A stretch of DNA of 64,000 nucleotides from Erysipelotrichaceae bacterium (GCA_017431825.1 JAFRKI010000009.1:101198-165197); one strand, 5' to 3'; numbered from the stretch's first letter, positions 7,787 to 14,646 are shown. Translations and numbers: made by a program. Notes: generated by a model not told the origin, from the letters alone.

Positions 7787-8193
7787 GAGTCCTGATCGAT
7801 ACCTGCATATCGCTTGATTTCATTCAAAGACGTGATCCGTTTTTTGAAGATGCAAAAAAAGTCTTTATGGCCATGGTTACGGAAAATCTTGAAGGCTGCA
7901 TAACGGTAAAGTCCTTGACGGATATTTATTATGTAACAAAGCACATCCTGCATGATGAAGTATCAGTAAGAACGATAATGGAGAATCTGCTGGCTATAGT
8001 GAAACCGGAAGATTCTCTGGCTTATGATGCGATCTGCGCATTATCATCAGATATGAATGATTTTGAAGATGCTTTAATGGCAATAAGCGCAAAGACCTTG
8101 AAGGTTGATTACATAGTTACAAGAAACATAAAAGATTATAAGTATTCTCCTGTTAAGCCGATATTGCCGAAAGATCTGCTGAACAGGCTGTAA
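7783..8193 (+). CDS. PIN-domain (VapC-like) ribonuclease toxin
   Basis: 136 residues with the acidic pattern of PIN nucleases: MRVLIDTCISLDF (Asp6), a central acidic region with FEDALMAISAK near 100, and VDYIVTRNIKDYKYSP near 115, the strand carrying the last conserved Asp. PIN toxins are metal-dependent endoribonucleases, many of which cut tRNA or rRNA. It overlaps the Phd-type antitoxin by 4 nt. Lying between the Ro-like gene and RtcB, it places a potential RNA-cleaving enzyme next to RNA-repair functions, though it may simply be an unrelated TA insertion. It appears intact. Confidence 0.85.
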   Translation: MRVLIDTCISLDFIQRRDPFFEDAKKVFMAMVTENLEGCITVKSLTDIYYVTKHILHDEVSVRTIMENLLAIVKPEDSLAYDAICALSSDMNDFEDALMAISAKTLKVDYIVTRNIKDYKYSPVKPILPKDLLNRL

Positions 8194-8221
8194 ACCGGTA
8201 TATTCATATACGAACGATAAG

Positions 8222-8250
8222 AAAACAGCCGGAACCGGCAGTTTTTTATT
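8222..8250 (+). terminator. Terminator of the toxin-antitoxin operon
   Basis: AAAC and GCCG pair with CGGC and GTTT across one A/A mismatch and a GAAC loop, followed by six T residues. It ends the operon before the second GTGGTCAT promoter module. Confidence 0.7.
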
Positions 8251-8311
8251 GTTTTTCTTCCAGGATGAGCTAATAAACAAGAAAAAACAGATCATTTTTT
8301 ATATAATAGTT

Positions 8312-8407
8312 CACTATAAGTGGTCATAGATAATCATTAAAATACCATATAACCCTAATAAATAAGCATATTCAGTGGTCATAAAATAATAATTTATGAG
8401 AATTTTA
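8312..8407 (+). promoter_or_regulatory. Paired GTGGTCAT promoter module, copy 2
   Basis: GTGGTCAT lies at 8320-8327 (in CACTATaaGTGGTCAT) and at 8375-8382, 55 bp apart, followed after 13 bp by ATGAGAATTTTA (8396-8407). Both spacings are identical to the module at 4902-4997, while the sequence between the boxes has largely diverged. TGGTCA (8376-8381) and GAGAAT (8398-8403) form a -35/-10 pair with a 16-bp spacer, placing the start near 8410, at the head of the structured RNA leader. Confidence 0.65.
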
Positions 8408-8409
8408 TT

Positions 8410-9000
8410 ATGTTTTTCAGTATTTTAGTATATAGTTGTCGGGAGGACTTATCCTTCAGGCAAATAGTTCTTTGTAAAACTGCTTGTGCTACCCCGGTGT
8501 AATAATCGCAATGCCATGCGACCGGGACAACATCTGTAAAGCCACGCTTGTTAACCGAGGGATACCTCATTAAGCAAGTGACCTGTAACGGTAACTTACA
8601 GGCGTTCATGTGGACGGTGTTGGTGCCAGCGCAATGTACCATTAAGTCAGCTTCCTGCTCGTCTCCGCAATTGACGGCTCAGTGAGCAATATGCCTGGTC
8701 AGGTGTGGCTTGGTAACCATGCAACCCCAGGTAAACCGCTAAGGAGATAGGCAATGACGTCATCCAAAAGGTGACTATAAGAGCAGGAGGCGTAACCGGC
8801 TAACTGCCATCAGAGAATGATGGAAGGCCTGTCGGTTTATGGGTTTTAATCCCGTTACGGTTCTGCGTAATGCCGGGCCAGTCGCCAAAAGGTCGCTCCT
8901 TCCGGCTCATCCTGGTCTGCCGTATGGACGAATAAATGGAGCATTGTAAGTGCGGTAGGGCGAAGGCCCAGCACAGGCGTTTGCAACCTGATCTGATCCA
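8410..9000 (+). ncRNA. Large structured RNA leader (about 600 nt) upstream of rtcB
   Basis: No coding frame explains this stretch, but it folds densely. Clear helices include GTTGTC/GACAAC (8435-8440, 8526-8531), CCCGGT/ACCGGG (8493-8498, 8521-8526) around the hairpin CGCA/TGCG, a GAGG-GATA-CCTC hairpin with a GNRA loop, CCTGTAA/TTACAGG (8582-8588, 8596-8602), the long-range CCTGCTC/GAGCAGG (8654-8660, 8781-8787) stacked on GTCTCC/GGAGAT (8661-8666, 8743-8748), GTCATC/GGTGAC, CCATC/GATGG and GGGC/GCCC. The density of perfect, nested pairs recalls the ornate large bacterial RNAs (OLE, GOLLD, ROOL), but I cannot assign it to a known class. It starts at a GTGGTCAT promoter and ends at the ribosome binding site of the next gene. 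Confidence 0.65.
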
Positions 9001-9010
9001 AGGAGGAAAT

Positions 9011-9307
9011 ATGGCAAAAACAGTAAAACAGTTAAAAGTCCAATACAAAAACTGGTCATGTTATCAGACTCTTTGTACCAAATCAGGTTCAGGCTGCATT
9101 CAGCGCATAGTCTCTGATGATCTGAAAACGCAGATAGACTTTACCGACAGCGCCATCGTACGTACCACAAAGAGACAGCTGTACCGCTATCTTAAATGGT
9201 TCGTTGACAACAAAAAGTATGAAGACAGTTTTACACTGGCAAATGCATCACACATCACCGACAGTATAGACTTATTAGTTGAGCACATACTTGGAGAAGT
9301 CATATAG
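9011..9307 (+). CDS. Small uncharacterised protein co-transcribed with rtcB
   Basis: 98 residues, basic at the N-terminus (MAKTVKQLKVQYKNW), with two cysteines in SCYQTLCTKSGSGC plus a third, then a helical part (TKRQLYRYLKWFVDNKKY) and an acidic C-terminal helix. No known family comes to mind. An AAGGAGG site 5 nt upstream fixes the ATG at 9011; a longer reading frame from 8936 would run through the structured RNA and has no ribosome binding site. It ends 12 nt before rtcB. Position between the large RNA and RtcB suggests an RNA-binding or ligase-accessory role, which is purely inferential. Confidence 0.75.
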   Translation: MAKTVKQLKVQYKNWSCYQTLCTKSGSGCIQRIVSDDLKTQIDFTDSAIVRTTKRQLYRYLKWFVDNKKYEDSFTLANASHITDSIDLLVEHILGEVI

Positions 9308-9319
9308 AAAGGAGAATCC

Positions 9320-10525
9320 ATGTACAAAGTAAAAGGAAAATACAACAGTGCCCTGATCTACACCTCAGTTGTGGATGACAAGGCCATAGAACAGATAGAA
9401 ACTATGTGTGACATGGAGATCTTCAAGGACTCCAGGATCAGGATCATGCCTGACGTCCATGCGGGTGCAGGATGCACCATCGGTACCACCATGACCATTA
9501 ACGGAGCCATCGTTCCGAACATGGTAGGCGTCGATATCGGCTGCGGCATGGAGACTGTCATGCTGGAAGAGAAGGAGATAGACTTTGCGAAGCTGGATGC
9601 CTTAATAAAAGAGAAAATCCCATACGGCAGAAACGTCAGGGAAGCTGCCCATGCCTACGCAAAGGAAATAGACTTATCTGAGTTAAGATGCATCGATGAT
9701 GTAGAACATCTGGCCGCGGAAGCCAGAGCCATCGGTTCCTTGGGCGGAGGCAATCACTTCATTGAAATAGACAGGGATGAAGAAGAAAACCTGTACCTGG
9801 TCATCCACTCCGGTTCAAGACACCTGGGCAAGGAAGTGGCTGAGATCTATCAGGATAAAGCCTACAGACAGCTGAACGGTATGGCTAAGGAAGACATCGA
9901 AAAGATGATCGAGGAATACAAGGCGCAACACCGTGAGAATGAGATAGAAGGCCGTTTAAAGGCCATGAAGGAAGAGCTTAAGTCTGACCTTCCTAAAGAC
10001 CTGGCGTACTGCACAGGCTCCGTATTTGAGGATTACATCCACGATATGAAGATCATGCAGAAGTTCGCTGACCTGAACAGAAAGGCCATGGTCAATGAGA
10101 TAGTGGAAGGCATGGGCTTCCATATAAAGGAATCCTTCACTACCGTCCACAACTACATAGACATGGATCACATGATCTTAAGAAAGGGTGCCGTATCCGC
10201 ACAGTTAAACGAGAAACTGCTGATCCCTATCAACATGAAAGACGGTTCCCTGATCTGCATAGGCAAAGGCAATGAGGAATGGAACTGTTCCGCACCTCAC
10301 GGTGCTGGCAGACTGTATTCCAGAAGCGAAGCCATGAAGACATTCGATGTTGAAGACTTCAAAAAGGAGATGGAAGGCATCTATACCACTACCGCCAATG
10401 CGAAGACCCTTGATGAATGTCCTATGGCCTATAAGGGCATGGAAGATATCGTCAGCAACATCACTCCTGCTGCCGATATCTTAAAGGTCATCAGGCCGGT
10501 ATACAACTTCAAGGCTGAAGACTGA
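9320..10525 (+). CDS. rtcB: RtcB, GTP-dependent RNA ligase
   Basis: 401 residues, the length of short bacterial RtcB proteins. RtcB joins 2',3'-cyclic phosphate or 3'-phosphate RNA ends to 5'-OH ends through a covalent GMP-histidine. Visible signatures are PDVHAGAGCTIG (about 48), VGVDIGCGM with the metal-binding Cys (about 73-79), GSLGGGNHF (about 143-151), IHSGSRHLG (about 165-173) and the guanylylated-histidine motif HGAGR (about 329-333). An AAAGGAG site lies 8 nt before the ATG. It is the second gene after the large structured RNA and ends at a strong terminator. Together with the Ro-like protein it indicates an RNA-repair locus. Confidence 0.95.
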   Translation: MYKVKGKYNSALIYTSVVDDKAIEQIETMCDMEIFKDSRIRIMPDVHAGAGCTIGTTMTINGAIVPNMVGVDIGCGMETVMLEEKEIDFAKLDALIKEKIPYGRNVREAAHAYAKEIDLSELRCIDDVEHLAAEARAIGSLGGGNHFIEIDRDEEENLYLVIHSGSRHLGKEVAEIYQDKAYRQLNGMAKEDIEKMIEEYKAQHRENEIEGRLKAMKEELKSDLPKDLAYCTGSVFEDYIHDMKIMQKFADLNRKAMVNEIVEGMGFHIKESFTTVHNYIDMDHMILRKGAVSAQLNEKLLIPINMKDGSLICIGKGNEEWNCSAPHGAGRLYSRSEAMKTFDVEDFKKEMEGIYTTTANAKTLDECPMAYKGMEDIVSNITPAADILKVIRPVYNFKAED

Positions 10526-10562
10526 GTGATTCAAGTCCTCCTTGAATCACTTATTCTTTCTT
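10526..10562 (+). terminator. Terminator of the rtcB operon
   Basis: A perfect 10-bp stem, GTGATTCAAG (10526-10535) with CTTGAATCAC (10541-10550), closes a 5-nt loop directly after the stop codon and is followed by a T-rich tail. Confidence 0.8.
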
Positions 10563-10629
10563 CAACTGATACCCGCTTCTTTCAGCTTCAGTTAAAACTT
10601 AAAGTATAAGTGTAAGGGGGAACCGCATT

Positions 10630-10860
10630 ATGATCGGATATGTATGTGATGACTTTGAAGTAATGGCTGTAAATGAAGAAGGGCTGGTAGTGGAACGTTT
10701 CAGAAGAAACGATGGTGAGACCTGGGAAGCTGTTAGATCGCCTTACAGGCTCACCTACGCCCGTCACTATGACTGCTGGCCTTTGACCGAAGAATGGATG
10801 CTGATGCATACCGGCGGTCAGTATCCGGCCTGCCGCCTGAAGCAGCTGAAGAAACAGTAA
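10630..10860 (+). CDS. Small uncharacterised protein
   Basis: 76 residues, soluble, mixed charge, rich in aromatic residues (EEGLVVERFRRNDGETWEAV, YARHYDCWPLTEEWML). No family recognised. A GGGGGA site about 10 nt upstream supports the ATG. It is the first of three small genes that follow each other closely before the terminator at 11261, so they probably form one operon of unknown role. Frame and codon use look like the neighbouring core genes. Confidence 0.65.
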   Translation: MIGYVCDDFEVMAVNEEGLVVERFRRNDGETWEAVRSPYRLTYARHYDCWPLTEEWMLMHTGGQYPACRLKQLKKQ

Positions 10861-10877
10861 TCATAAAGGAGGCTCAT

Positions 10878-11045
10878 ATGTCAGATAGCGCTGAAAATAA
10901 AAAACGGTCAGCCAGAGAGTCCATCGCAAAGCTGGACCGGCTGCTTATCGAAAAGGGACTGGAACCCACAAGACCGGGCAATAAGACCGGGTGCGTGATA
11001 ATAGTCAAAGCAGCCAAGAGAAGACCCGGAAAAAAGGAGGGATAG
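10878..11045 (+). CDS. Very small basic protein
   Basis: 55 residues, strongly basic at the end (IVKAAKRRPGKKEG) with a helical start (MSDSAENKKRSARESIAKLDRLL). The ATG at 10878 is chosen because AAAGGAGG lies 5 nt upstream; an upstream ATG in the same frame (10794) overlaps the preceding gene and has no ribosome binding site. It ends 2 nt before the next start. Function unknown; the basic tail could bind nucleic acid. Confidence 0.6.
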   Translation: MSDSAENKKRSARESIAKLDRLLIEKGLEPTRPGNKTGCVIIVKAAKRRPGKKEG

Positions 11046-11047
11046 AC

Positions 11048-11233
11048 ATGTATGAGATACTAAAAACAGCTCTGTCGGTAGCCATAGGCGTAGTGATAGG
11101 GCAGCTCGTATACGACGAGATAAACAACCTGCGCTATGGCCGTCCTATATTGCCTGATATGAGCGATGAGGAGTTCGAGAGGATCTGGGAGGATTCCTGG
11201 AGCGATATTGATGATGATGACGATGAGTATTAG
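11048..11233 (+). CDS. Small single-pass membrane protein with acidic tail
   Basis: 61 residues. Residues about 4-22 (ILKTALSVAIGVVIGQLVY) form one transmembrane helix; the rest is acidic and ends in a run of aspartates. AAAGGAGGG lies 7 nt before the ATG, overlapping the end of the preceding gene, so the two are likely coupled. No known family. Confidence 0.65.
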   Translation: MYEILKTALSVAIGVVIGQLVYDEINNLRYGRPILPDMSDEEFERIWEDSWSDIDDDDDEY

Positions 11234-11260
11234 TCTCATCTAAGCCCCTCTAAGCAATAG

Positions 11261-11287
11261 AAAAACTCCTTATTCAAGGAGTTTTTA
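11261..11287. terminator. Bidirectional terminator between converging genes
   Basis: AAAAACTCCTT (11261-11271) and AAGGAGTTTTT (11276-11286) form an 11-bp stem with an ATTC loop, with A and T tracts on both sides. It can end both the small-gene operon and the lipoprotein gene on the other strand. Confidence 0.85.
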
Positions 11288-11306
11288 TTATCTGATATAA
11301 ATACTC

Positions 11307-11981
11307 TTACCAGTCTAAACGTTCAAGATATGGCTCAGGATCCTCGTCTACGGCCAGGGTGATGGTGGCGATGCCCACGTAGTCGCTTCCCGGTCTTACA
11401 TAGACCTGATATTCCTTGAAACTGGCGCCGTCCATTTCCACCAACATATAGAGATAAGTCTTTTCCTCACCGTTCTTAACGGTCTTCTTGATCTGGTAAT
11501 CCTTGATGGTCATGCCGGAACCTGCAAGCTGTTCCTCATAGATGCTCTGGGTCATGGTGAAGAGCTGTTCATCGGTGTAGAGCTTAAGGGCAGTGCCCCC
11601 GGTCGTAATGATGACGTTGATGTTGCTGGTACCGTTACTGCTCTGAGCCATCATATCGGTGAACTGACCGCTTTCTTCAAGGGCCGTTTCGACTTTGGTG
11701 CCTTCGAACTTTTCCTTGGTCATGTTGTTGATATAGGCGATCTGATCATCGTCATAGAAGAACCAGCCCTCAGGCAAGGTAAAGCCCAGACCGATATAGT
11801 CATTTCTGTAGGTGCTGCCGTTTATCGTGCCTCTGCCGATGCCGTCAAGAAGGACAGCAGTGTCTTCAGTAGGCGTGTTATTCTCGACAGGCTCGTCATT
11901 GCCGGTGCTGCCGCCCTTGGCACAGGCGCTAAGGCATAAGAGGGCTGCCAGGGCCAGTATTATCAGTTTGTGTGCTTTCAT
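11307..11981 (-). CDS. Putative lipoprotein
   Basis: 224 residues. MKAHKLIILALAALLCLSAC is a lipoprotein signal peptide with an LSAC lipobox, so the mature protein starts at Cys20 and is anchored on the outer face of the membrane. A low-complexity Asn/Glu/Thr linker is followed by a domain of about 180 residues (YIGLGFTLPEGWFFYDDDQ…). That start is typical of a family of small extracellular domains of unknown role in Gram-positive bacteria. The ATG at 11981 has GGAGGT 8 nt upstream; the longer frame from 12017 does not. Confidence 0.8.
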   Translation of the reverse strand: MKAHKLIILALAALLCLSACAKGGSTGNDEPVENNTPTEDTAVLLDGIGRGTINGSTYRNDYIGLGFTLPEGWFFYDDDQIAYINNMTKEKFEGTKVETALEESGQFTDMMAQSSNGTSNINVIITTGGTALKLYTDEQLFTMTQSIYEEQLAGSGMTIKDYQIKKTVKNGEEKTYLYMLVEMDGASFKEYQVYVRPGSDYVGIATITLAVDEDPEPYLERLDW

Positions 11982-12069
11982 TAGAATACCTCCGGATATA
12001 CAAGTTAATGATACCATAGCCTGAGTCTTTATTAATTGACTGAAACAGACAAATATGACATATTAAACT

Positions 12070-12181
12070 TGTAAACAGGGAGTAGCTAGCGCTATGCGCT
12101 GCATGTTCCGTCAGCACGGGCAAGGCCCCGGATATGCACATAGAAGCGAGACTTTTACCTTTTTTAGGTAAGTCTCTTTTT
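12070..12181 (+). promoter_or_regulatory. Probable yybP-ykoY (Mn2+) riboswitch with terminator
   Basis: GTAAA (12071-12075) can pair with TTTAC (12154-12158) to close the aptamer. The interior holds the family landmarks GGGAGTAGC near the 5' end, GTCAGCAC in the middle and AGCGAGAC near the 3' end. The 3' strand GAGACTT…ACCT (12148-12160) is shared with a terminator, pairing with AGGTAAGTCTC (12166-12176) before a T tract. Ligand binding would therefore prevent termination, the usual ON logic of this class. The match is by eye to the remembered consensus, so the class is probable rather than certain. Confidence 0.65.
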
Positions 12182-12198
12182 AAAAGGCGGTAAGAATT

Positions 12199-13959
12199 AT
12201 GGAAGTAAGCAATATTATTTCGCTGTTAGGCGGCGTAGCCATGTTCCTATTCGGCATGTCGGCCATGGGCGATTCCTTGAAGAAGGTAGCCGGAAACAAG
12301 ATGGAGATGATCCTCTATAAGCTTTCAGGCAATACTCTTAAAGGAATAGCCTTAGGAACCGTTGTAACGGCCGTAATACAGTCGTCAAGCGCCACCTCGG
12401 TAATGGTAGTGGGCTTCGTAAATTCCGGCATGATGAAGGTAAAACAGGCCATAGGCATCATTCTGGGAGCGATCCTGGGTACCAGCATTACCGGCTGGAT
12501 ACTCTGTCTTAATTCCTTAAGTACCGGATCTTCAGGTCTCTTGTCTTTATTAAGCACCGAGACCCTTACCGGTACCATGGCCTTTATAGGCATAGGTCTG
12601 TGGATGTTTGCGAAGAAGAACTCCTTAAAGAATATCGGCGGCATCCTGTTAGGCTTCTCGGTACTCATGTACGGCATGTCGATGATGTCGGCTTCCATAG
12701 CTCCTTTAAGGACCAATGAGCAGTTCATAAACATGCTGACGAGCTTTGCCAACCCGATCTTAGGCGTACTGGCAGGTCTGTTATTGACGGCGGTAATACA
12801 GAGTGCTTCAGCTGCCATAGGTATATTACAGGCTCTGGCCATGACCGGTGCCATTACCTTCAACATCGCCTTCCCGATCATCATGGGTATCGGCATCGGT
12901 GCCTCCGTACCGGTAATGCTCAGTGCCTTAGGCGCATCAGCCAACGGCAAGCGTACGGCCTTCGTCTACCTGATAATAGACATCCTGGGTGCTATCATTT
13001 GCGGAATATTGTTCTATGGTCTAAATGCCTTCTTACACTTTGAAGTGATGGGCAGGATCATGACCATGGTATCCACAGCTTTGACCAATACTCTATACAG
13101 ACTGATGACGGTAGTCTTCCTGGCACCGCTGATACCGGTCCTTGAAAAGATCGTCATCCTCCTGTTCCCGGAAAGCGAAGAGGTCTTGAAGGAAAAGGCC
13201 GACATGGACAGACTGGAACCGCGTTTCCTTGAACACCCGGCTCTTTCACTGGCCCAAAGCCGCACGGTCATCGACAACATGGCCAGAAAGACGCTGGCCT
13301 GCGTCATCGAAGCCGTATCGGTAAGAAGGAACTTCAGCGAGGAACAGTTCAAGAAGGCGCTGTCGCTGGAAGACATGCTGGACAGATATCAGGACAAGAC
13401 CGGCGCCTATCTTTCAAAGATAACCGCATCCGACCTCGATAAGACACAGTCCCTGGAAGTAAGCGAATATCTCAAAGTCATCAACGAATTCGAAAGGATA
13501 TCGGACCATGCGCGCAATACGGCCGAAGCAGCCAGAAAGCTCAAGGAAGACAAGATAAACTTCTCGGAAGCAGCCAACCATGAACTGAATGTCCTGGAAG
13601 ACGCCTTGAGCGAAGTCATGCAGCTCACCGTCGATTCCTTCATAAATGTCGATGTCAGAAAAGCCATCCTGATAGAACCGCTGGAAGAACTGATAGACGA
13701 TCTTACCGATGAGATAAAATCCCGTCACATCGAAAGGGTACAGAGAAAGGAATGCACGCTGGAAAACGGCTTTATCCTCAATGACATCCTTACCGACTAT
13801 GAGCGTATATCCGATCACTGCTCCAATGTTGCCCTGGATGTCCTTGAACTCAAGAACAGGAAGATGTATGACCACCAGTATGTGAATAATCTTCTGTCCA
13901 AGCAGGATGAGATATTCAAGGCCAATTATGCGGAGTTCAAGAAGAAATACGTGATATAG
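12199..13959 (+). CDS. Na+/phosphate cotransporter with C-terminal PhoU-like domain
   Basis: 586 residues. The N-terminal half has two inverted Na/Pi cotransporter repeats with about nine membrane segments and the repeat signatures QSSSATSVMVVGF (about 54) and QSASAAIGILQAL (about 200). The C-terminal 230 residues are a PhoU-like helical domain (about 350-586). The protein should move phosphate with sodium across the cytoplasmic membrane. The direction in bacteria is not settled; family members can act as exporters. A Mn2+-type riboswitch precedes it, and a terminator follows directly. The ribosome binding site (AAGGCGG) is adequate and lies just after the riboswitch terminator. Confidence 0.9.
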   Translation: MEVSNIISLLGGVAMFLFGMSAMGDSLKKVAGNKMEMILYKLSGNTLKGIALGTVVTAVIQSSSATSVMVVGFVNSGMMKVKQAIGIILGAILGTSITGWILCLNSLSTGSSGLLSLLSTETLTGTMAFIGIGLWMFAKKNSLKNIGGILLGFSVLMYGMSMMSASIAPLRTNEQFINMLTSFANPILGVLAGLLLTAVIQSASAAIGILQALAMTGAITFNIAFPIIMGIGIGASVPVMLSALGASANGKRTAFVYLIIDILGAIICGILFYGLNAFLHFEVMGRIMTMVSTALTNTLYRLMTVVFLAPLIPVLEKIVILLFPESEEVLKEKADMDRLEPRFLEHPALSLAQSRTVIDNMARKTLACVIEAVSVRRNFSEEQFKKALSLEDMLDRYQDKTGAYLSKITASDLDKTQSLEVSEYLKVINEFERISDHARNTAEAARKLKEDKINFSEAANHELNVLEDALSEVMQLTVDSFINVDVRKAILIEPLEELIDDLTDEIKSRHIERVQRKECTLENGFILNDILTDYERISDHCSNVALDVLELKNRKMYDHQYVNNLLSKQDEIFKANYAEFKKKYVI

Positions 13960-13962
13960 ATG

Positions 13963-13985
13963 AAGGAGCTTAAAGCTCCTTTTTA
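13963..13985 (+). terminator. Terminator of the Na/Pi transporter gene
   Basis: AAGGAGCTT and AAGCTCCTT form a compact hairpin starting 3 nt after the stop codon, followed by five T residues. Confidence 0.8.
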
Positions 13986-13993
13986 ATTCAATA

Positions 13994-14028
13994 AAAAAGG
14001 AGCGCCTTCTCAATGATTGCGTCCCTTT
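13994..14028. repeat. Direct repeat, left copy
   Basis: AAAAAGGAGCGCCTT (13994-14008) and GATTGCGTCCCTTT (14015-14028), separated by 6 nt, recur at 14611-14646 with a 7-nt gap. Each copy can fold as a hairpin (AAAGG and GCGC arms with CCTTT and GCGT around one A/C mismatch) followed by T-rich sequence, so it may be a duplicated terminator. The two copies flank the nuclease-like gene. Confidence 0.75.
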
Positions 14029-14099
14029 CTGCTTTTATTTCAGGAATTCTCCTGTTTTCTGTCAATAAAGAAATAGGAGGATTTTTAGTATTCAAAGGA

Positions 14100-14606
14100 A
14101 TGCGTAAAGCGGTGATAAAAGACGTCACAAAAGAATGGAAAAGAAACGCCAGACCTAAAGACGGTGAAATAGAAATATCTGAGTATACCATAGCTAAAAG
14201 CGGCAGACTGTTTGACAAGACGAACGCAAAGTTCGGGACTTTTAACAGCGAAGAAAAGAAGATCGGTACCTGGTTCAAGAACACCATATGGGGCGATGTC
14301 AGGATGCAAAGGGGACTGATGGAACCTGAACATGAGCCTTCGGCCGATCTGCTGATCCTGAACAACTGTCCTTTTCTGGAGGAACAGACCATTGAAATAA
14401 AAACATTACGTAAGACAAAAAGGATAGATGGAGTCGACACAAGACTGAAGTCAGGCAGGGATCAGTCAGCCAACATATTGATTGATATAACAAAGAGTTC
14501 TCTGGAAACAGGATCCGTTATCAGAAGGGCTAAAAAAATCCTTTATGATAGCAGTTGGCTAAAGGTACTGATCATTAAAAACTACAGCAGCTATATCGTC
14601 TATTAA
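14100..14606 (+). CDS. Stand-alone nuclease domain resembling CdiA-CT tRNase toxins
   Basis: 168 residues from the ATG at 14100, which has AAAGGA immediately upstream. An upstream ATG (14013) lies inside the direct repeat; AGGAGG at 14075-14080 is too far from either for a clear choice. The core SADLLI…EIKTLRKTKR…GRDQSANILIDIT has the Asp, Glu-x-Lys and Gln spacing seen in PD-(D/E)XK-like toxin domains at the C-termini of CdiA and related proteins, several of which cut tRNA. There is no secretion or delivery domain and no adjacent immunity gene that I recognise. Direct repeats flank the gene. The assignment is by motif only. Confidence 0.55.
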   Translation: MRKAVIKDVTKEWKRNARPKDGEIEISEYTIAKSGRLFDKTNAKFGTFNSEEKKIGTWFKNTIWGDVRMQRGLMEPEHEPSADLLILNNCPFLEEQTIEIKTLRKTKRIDGVDTRLKSGRDQSANILIDITKSSLETGSVIRRAKKILYDSSWLKVLIIKNYSSYIVY

Positions 14607-14610
14607 AAAT

Positions 14611-14646
14611 AAAAAGGAGCGCCTTCAGCAAGGATTGCGTCCCTTT
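14611..14646. repeat. Direct repeat, right copy
   Basis: The same two blocks as in the left copy, AAAAAGGAGCGCCTT (14611-14625) and GATTGCGTCCCTTT (14633-14646), start 4 nt after the nuclease-like gene's stop codon. It probably serves as that gene's terminator. The copies are 617 bp apart and enclose the whole gene. The stretch from here to 14748 is AT-rich and shows no gene. Confidence 0.75.

Noticed and set aside
8410..9000. Coding regions, a group I or II intron, RNase P RNA or tmRNA in the structured stretch
   Set aside because: The open frames here have no ribosome binding sites and cross helices; none of the conserved core sequences of those RNA classes are visible.
8302..9320. A sigma-54 (-24/-12) promoter for rtcB as in enterobacteria
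   Set aside because: No TGGCAC-N5-TTGC-like sequence was found upstream, and no RtcR-type activator gene is in the window.
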